From positions 1 through 27,733 of the forward strand of contig CAKROE010000029.1 in the NCBI GenBank assembly GCA_934371915.1: 27,733 nucleotides of DNA, read 5' to 3'. How positions within the stretch are numbered: position 1 is the stretch's first letter; every line of letters begins with the position of its first letter. Under the pieces are notes generated by a model that was not told the origin of the DNA, searched no databases, and saw nothing but the letters and a program-made list of their open reading frames with translations. The DNA is from an uncultured Blautia sp. GTDB taxonomy: Bacteria > Bacillota > Clostridia > Lachnospirales > Lachnospiraceae. A program made the position numbers and the translations under genes. Shown here in pieces: positions 24,476 through 27,733 of this stretch.

Positions 24476-26125
24476 TTACATATCAGTTGCAAATAATGCT
24501 GCACCTAAAGCTCCGCAGAGCTGGGATTTCTCGCTGATGACCAGATTCGTTCCAAGACGCTCTTCAAGAGTTTTTACAAGGCCTTTGTTCTGGGCAACAC
24601 CGCCGGTCATCATATAAGCTTCCTCACCGCCTACACGTTTGACCAGAGACGCCGTCTTTGCAGCAACAGCTTTGTTCAGTCCATGTACAATATCATCGCT
24701 ACGCTTATTCTGTGCTATCAAAGAAACTACTTCGGACTCGGCAAACACTGTACACATACTGGAAATCGTAATATCCTCCTGATAGGAAAGCCCCACCTGA
24801 CTCAGCTCATCGAGAGACATTTCCATCGTTTTTGCCATCATTTCAAGGAATCGTCCGGTTCCTGCAGCACATTTGTCATTCATAACAAAATTCTTTACAC
24901 TGCCATCTTCGTTCAGGCGGATAACCTTGCTGTCCTGCCCTCCGATATCCACAACTGTACGTACTTTCGGATCGAGGAAATGCGCCCCTCGTGCATGACA
25001 GGTAATCTCTGTAATGCTCTTATCCCCGTCTGAAATCGCTGTTCTGCCGTAACCGGTAGTCACAACTGCATCCAGGTCTTCTCTTGCAATACCAGCCTGT
25101 TCAAGAGCTTCCTCCAGGGCTCTTTCAGCACCATTTGCCGCACCCGCTCCGGTCGGCATGATCACACTGGAAATTATTTTTCTGTCCTTATCCAAAATCA
25201 CCACATCTGTACTTGTGGATCCGCTGTCGATTCCAGCATAATATCCTTTGCCCATTGTTCTCTCCTTTTTTGTTTCCTTCTGAATACCGAGACTCTCTGC
25301 AAAAGCTTCCAGACGCGTACTCAGCTGCCCGCTGCTCTGCAAAGTAAAGTCTGATTCAATCTTCAGAAGCGGCACATCGGTATGACCTTTGATATCCGCA
25401 TACTCAAAGCTGTAAAAATCACAGAATTTTACAGTATGATAAATAATTCCTTTCAGTGAAGGATCCTGATATAACTGTTTACGTCCTGCATGATCCATCA
25501 TACGCATACATGGAATCTGATGAAGCAGTTCTCCAGCATACCATTCCATCAGTGTATCAAAATCCATATCTTCCGACGGAAGATTTTCACCTACGGAACG
25601 GTTATAAACACAGGTTTCATTCACAACCGGAAGCGGCATGGACTTACTTGTCATCTCAAACAGTTCCTGCCCCATACGTGCTCCAAGCACTGCCAGATGT
25701 GGTTCCTGCGTACGTTCTTTTGGCTGAAAAGCTTTCAGAAAAACAGTTTTATCAAAAGTAGTTCCTTTATAGGAAGCATATGCAGATGCCAGTGCCTTTA
25801 ACTGCATTGCCGTACGCTCACGGCTGCATTCTATGTCACAATGTAACATATCGATCATATAAAGGAAATCCATCTTTCCACTGTCTTCCAGTATATCATA
25901 AACACTGCGGATTGTGTCACAACAGTTTACAAGAACCAGTTCTTTTATATTTCCGGCAAGAACTTCCTCAAGCACAGCTTTTCCAAATCCGCAGATGTTC
26001 GGATGTGTGATCTGCTCTGCGCGTTCAAAGCCTTCCGGCATTTCATTTAATATTTCGCATTCACCGCCGAGAGCCTTCAGAAGCTCCACCGGTGTATATT
26101 TACAGACATAATATGTTTTATTCAT
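24476..26125 (-). CDS. 2-hydroxyacyl-CoA dehydratase-like subunit fused to ATP-dependent activase
   Basis: This 549-aa protein holds two units normally encoded separately. Residues 1-285 are an HgdB/D-component-like subunit with candidate cluster cysteines at 8 (VCKYTP), 45 (NICGFGK) and 69 (NCCDTIR), and the family end VKFCDFYSF...STRLEAFAESLG. Residues 295-549 are a BadF/BcrA/HgdC-type activase with GIDSGSTSTDVV (298-309), DIGGQDSKVI (393-402), KCAAGTG (Cys419), MCTVFAESE (Cys458) and TGGVAQNKG. In HgdC the two matching cysteines hold one [4Fe-4S] in a dimer that passes electrons with ATP hydrolysis. The ATG at 26125 overlaps the upstream gene by 8 bp. The substrate is unknown; a double-cubane-cluster type reductase is another possibility. 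Confidence 0.87.
   Translation of the reverse strand: MNKTYYVCKYTPVELLKALGGECEILNEMPEGFERAEQITHPNICGFGKAVLEEVLAGNIKELVLVNCCDTIRSVYDILEDSGKMDFLYMIDMLHCDIECSRERTAMQLKALASAYASYKGTTFDKTVFLKAFQPKERTQEPHLAVLGARMGQELFEMTSKSMPLPVVNETCVYNRSVGENLPSEDMDFDTLMEWYAGELLHQIPCMRMMDHAGRKQLYQDPSLKGIIYHTVKFCDFYSFEYADIKGHTDVPLLKIESDFTLQSSGQLSTRLEAFAESLGIQKETKKERTMGKGYYAGIDSGSTSTDVVILDKDRKIISSVIMPTGAGAANGAERALEEALEQAGIAREDLDAVVTTGYGRTAISDGDKSITEITCHARGAHFLDPKVRTVVDIGGQDSKVIRLNEDGSVKNFVMNDKCAAGTGRFLEMMAKTMEMSLDELSQVGLSYQEDITISSMCTVFAESEVVSLIAQNKRSDDIVHGLNKAVAAKTASLVKRVGGEEAYMMTGGVAQNKGLVKTLEERLGTNLVISEKSQLCGALGAALFATDM
25253..25267 (-). promoter_or_regulatory. Internal ribosome binding site at the fusion junction
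   Basis: At the start of the activase domain, AAGGAG (25267-25262) stands 6 nt before an in-frame ATG (25255-25253, Met291). It is as strong as the true start sites here. It could yield a separate 259-aa activase (GKGYYAGIDSGS...) besides the fusion. It may be a remnant of two genes that lost the stop codon between them. Confidence 0.6.
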
Positions 26126-27389
26126 GAGCAAAATCCCCCAGCATCTCCAGAAAAGCATCTAAACGGGTAGAGGTCTGCCCTTCACCACCATGGCTTCGGT
26201 CGCAACCGTCTCCGTCCAGGATCAATGTGGGAAGACCTGCTTCCTCAAAACGCTTTTTCGCAATTCTTGAACCGCCAAGTGTATGCTTGCAGCCCCAGTG
26301 ATTAAACCAGACAACACCATCGGCGCCTGCCTGTTTTGCATGGCGGATACCGGCATTGATCCTGCGTGAAATCGGTCCGTTCAAGGCATGATAGATCAGT
26401 CGCATCGCCATCTCCTCATAAGGATCCTCTGAATGCACAGAAAGATCTGTAGCCTGTGAAAGCTCACATCCGACGATCTGGGCATCATCATTTAAAAGAA
26501 ATGCATCTTTTACCGCATCGGACCAGAATGGAATCGTGTGCATCCAATAGATATGTTTACCTTTTTTAGGCGGTGCTTTCTTTACGTCCTGAAGAAGTTT
26601 CTCGGTATATAACGCTTCCTCTTCTGTTCCCAGAAGGATATTATTAGTCATTCCGCTGTATAATGGTGACACCAGATCCGACGGGATAAAACGGTCTGCA
26701 CGCGCGCTCTGAAATGCATCAAATCGTTCAAGAGTCCTGCGCCCTCTTTTTACCCGTTCTAACAGTCCGTCCTCATCAATCTGATGCCCTGTAGTCTGTT
26801 CAAGAAACCCGCACAGAGCTCGAAGCTGCGCAGCCACATAGGCAACATTTTCCGACGTCTGACCGGACGGCACATCAATGGAAAATACCGGCACATGAAA
26901 AAATTCCGCCAGACGCTGGAAAGTCAGAAGATTCGCGTCACATGCAAGGTTCGTATATACAATACATTTCGGCTTCGGCAGAAGTCCCTTCTCCGCAGCT
27001 CCTATAAATGTCTTATGATAACTGCAGAGTGTTTCAGAAAGTCCGGAATCCTCTGCACTCTGAAGAAATGCACGCTCTGCGCTTGATGCTGTCAGATAGC
27101 AGGAAAAACTCTCTACATTATAAGGGTATAAACCTGCCTCCTGCATCAGCTCACACGGTGTAAATACGCTGACCAGTACTGACTGATCCGGATGTTTCAA
27201 CGGCTGAAGCATCACATTCATCATCATACGTGCCAGATACTGATCTGACGGATTCATTTTTTTCGAAGGAGCCAGACGGAATTTCAGGTCCTGTGCCTCC
27301 CATCCTTTCGTGAGGAGCCAGCGTGCTCTGTCCGGTGTATTCTCACACCATTTTTCTACATAATTTCCGAATGTCTTTATTATTTCCAA
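26118..27389 (-). CDS. 2-hydroxyacyl-CoA dehydratase-like (HgdA/HgdB family) subunit
   Basis: This 423-aa protein belongs to the 2-hydroxyglutaryl-CoA dehydratase D-component family. The opening motif FTPCELMQEAGLYPY (Cys79) and cysteines at 97, 122, 142 and 150 (NLACDAN) are candidate cluster ligands. The ending HWGCKHTLGG (Cys367) and STRLDAFLEML is typical. It probably pairs with the HgdB-like half of the next protein to form the catalytic heterodimer that the activase charges with one electron. I chose TTG at 27389, which has AAAGGCGG 9 nt upstream; an in-frame TTG at 27434 lacks a site. The acyl-CoA or other substrate cannot be read from the sequence. Confidence 0.85.
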   Translation of the reverse strand: MEIIKTFGNYVEKWCENTPDRARWLLTKGWEAQDLKFRLAPSKKMNPSDQYLARMMMNVMLQPLKHPDQSVLVSVFTPCELMQEAGLYPYNVESFSCYLTASSAERAFLQSAEDSGLSETLCSYHKTFIGAAEKGLLPKPKCIVYTNLACDANLLTFQRLAEFFHVPVFSIDVPSGQTSENVAYVAAQLRALCGFLEQTTGHQIDEDGLLERVKRGRRTLERFDAFQSARADRFIPSDLVSPLYSGMTNNILLGTEEEALYTEKLLQDVKKAPPKKGKHIYWMHTIPFWSDAVKDAFLLNDDAQIVGCELSQATDLSVHSEDPYEEMAMRLIYHALNGPISRRINAGIRHAKQAGADGVVWFNHWGCKHTLGGSRIAKKRFEEAGLPTLILDGDGCDRSHGGEGQTSTRLDAFLEMLGDFAHE

Positions 27390-27434
27390 TTGGTCTGACC
27401 GCCTTTCGATGTCTTTCTCCACAGTATATAGCAA

Positions 27435-27508
27435 ACAATCTCATAATACAAGAATAAAAACCACGAGATTGTCAACAAATTATCATAGTTTGTACAAATG
27501 TTGTACAA
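27435..27508 (-). promoter_or_regulatory. Candidate operator/promoter region of the dehydratase-like operon
   Basis: Two palindromes stand side by side, TTTGTACAAA (27489-27498) and TTGTACAA (27501-27508), with centres 11 bp apart, about one helix turn. Closer to the gene, an inverted repeat ACAATCTC (27435-27442) and GAGATTGT (27465-27472) encloses a TATTAT (27448-27443) and overlaps a TTGACA (27475-27470). The spacing between these boxes is 21 nt, too long for a standard promoter. The TetR-type protein of the same operon is a candidate ligand. Confidence 0.45.
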
Positions 27509-27548
27509 AAAAAGACTCCAAACCCTCTGAAACAGAGAATTTGAAGCC
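27507..27548 (-). terminator. Intrinsic terminator after the tRNA-Val/tRNA-Leu unit
   Basis: In the minus transcript 27548-27533 pairs along all 16 positions (four G-U) with 27529-27514 around a UUU loop, then runs into seven U. It begins 11 nt after tRNA-Leu. The following U-tract abuts the palindromes of the next operon. Confidence 0.9.
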
Positions 27549-27558
27549 TTTTAAGTCG

Positions 27559-27644
27559 TGCCGCAGACCGGAATCGAACCGGTACGGGTATCACTACCCA
27601 CGGGATTTTAAGTCCCGGGCGTCTGCCAGTTCCGCCACTGCGGC
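27559..27644 (-). tRNA. tRNA-Leu (anticodon TAA)
   Basis: This 86-nt class II tRNA has the acceptor GCCGCAG/CTGCGGC, anticodon stem CGGGA/TCCCG with loop CTTAAAA (anticodon TAA), a long variable arm (GGGTAGTGATACCC type) and a TTCGATT T-loop. No CCA is encoded. Confidence 0.97.
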
Positions 27645-27661
27645 ATATTAAATTGAAAAAA

Positions 27662-27733
27662 TGGGGCCTATAGGGCTCGAACCTATGACCCTCTGCTTGT
27701 AAGGCAGATGCTCTCCCAGCTGAGCTAAGACCC
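27662..27733 (-). tRNA. tRNA-Val (anticodon TAC), cut by the window edge
   Basis: Anticodon stem TCTGC/GCAGA with loop CTTACAA gives anticodon TAC (Val). The T-arm ATAGG/CCTAT is complete. The acceptor pairs as seven base pairs only if one more G precedes the last base shown, so the 5' nucleotide lies just outside the window. It is 17 nt upstream of tRNA-Leu and probably co-transcribed. Confidence 0.93.

Noticed and set aside
24476..26125. Fusion as a frameshift or sequencing error
   Set aside because: Both halves lie in the same uninterrupted frame with a plausible linker and no homopolymer shift is needed, although loss of a stop codon cannot be excluded from one sequence.

Overview
The window looks like chromosome of a low-to-mid-GC anaerobic Firmicute, most likely a gut Lachnospiraceae-type clostridium. 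The evidence is a two-subunit iron-sulfur L-serine dehydratase, a MacAB-like ABC exporter beside a very acidic secreted protein, a cellobiose phosphorylase with a carbohydrate ABC importer that lacks its own ATPase, 2-hydroxyacyl-CoA-dehydratase-like enzymes, strong AGGAGG ribosome binding sites and some TTG starts. Genus cannot be fixed from the sequence. No phage, IS transposase or CRISPR array is visible. tRNA genes lie at both ends (Arg at the left; Leu and Val at the right).

Layout. 1-1885: tRNA-Arg (minus), then sdaAB-sdaAA (plus). 1884-2122: a very long imperfect palindrome filling the gap between two convergent genes. 2121-8657 (minus): M18 aminopeptidase, ABC ATPase, membrane-fusion protein and FtsX-type permease with touching or overlapping junctions and a terminator, then a separately expressed acidic repeat protein. 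8981-10693: a COG3044-type ABC-class ATPase (plus), followed by about 330 bp holding four hairpins. 11026-14099 (minus): a methionine importer operon, metQ-metN-metI, preceded by a consensus promoter, a 50-codon methionine-rich leader peptide and an intrinsic terminator. 14270-15391: mnmA (plus), divergent from the leader. 15388-22562: a cello-oligosaccharide locus with cellobiose phosphorylase (minus) divergent from a LacI-type regulator, solute-binding protein and two permeases (plus). 22737-23750: a protein I do not recognise. 23876-27389 (minus): two 2-hydroxyacyl-CoA-dehydratase-like subunits, the second fused to its ATP-dependent activase, plus a TetR-type regulator.

The most notable find is upstream of metQNI. 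A 50-residue ORF (13860-14012, minus) has a strong Shine-Dalgarno and contains 11 Met, nine of them in an 18-residue stretch. It sits between a TTGACA/TATATT promoter and a hairpin plus U-tract. A heptamer late in the leader (TTCCTGT) is complementary to the 5' arm of that terminator (ACAGGAA), so an antiterminator and the terminator are mutually exclusive. This has the architecture of a classic amino-acid attenuator, here reading methionine. No S-box or T-box motif is visible, and those are the usual regulators of methionine genes in Firmicutes.

Other points worth checking: the 239-bp palindrome; an activase fusion that keeps an excellent internal ribosome binding site at the domain junction; two ABC solute-binding proteins with no lipobox cysteine; six TTRCGAAA half-sites around the cellobiose regulator; and paired palindromes upstream of the dehydratase-like operon. 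All calls come from reading the sequence; no database search was run.
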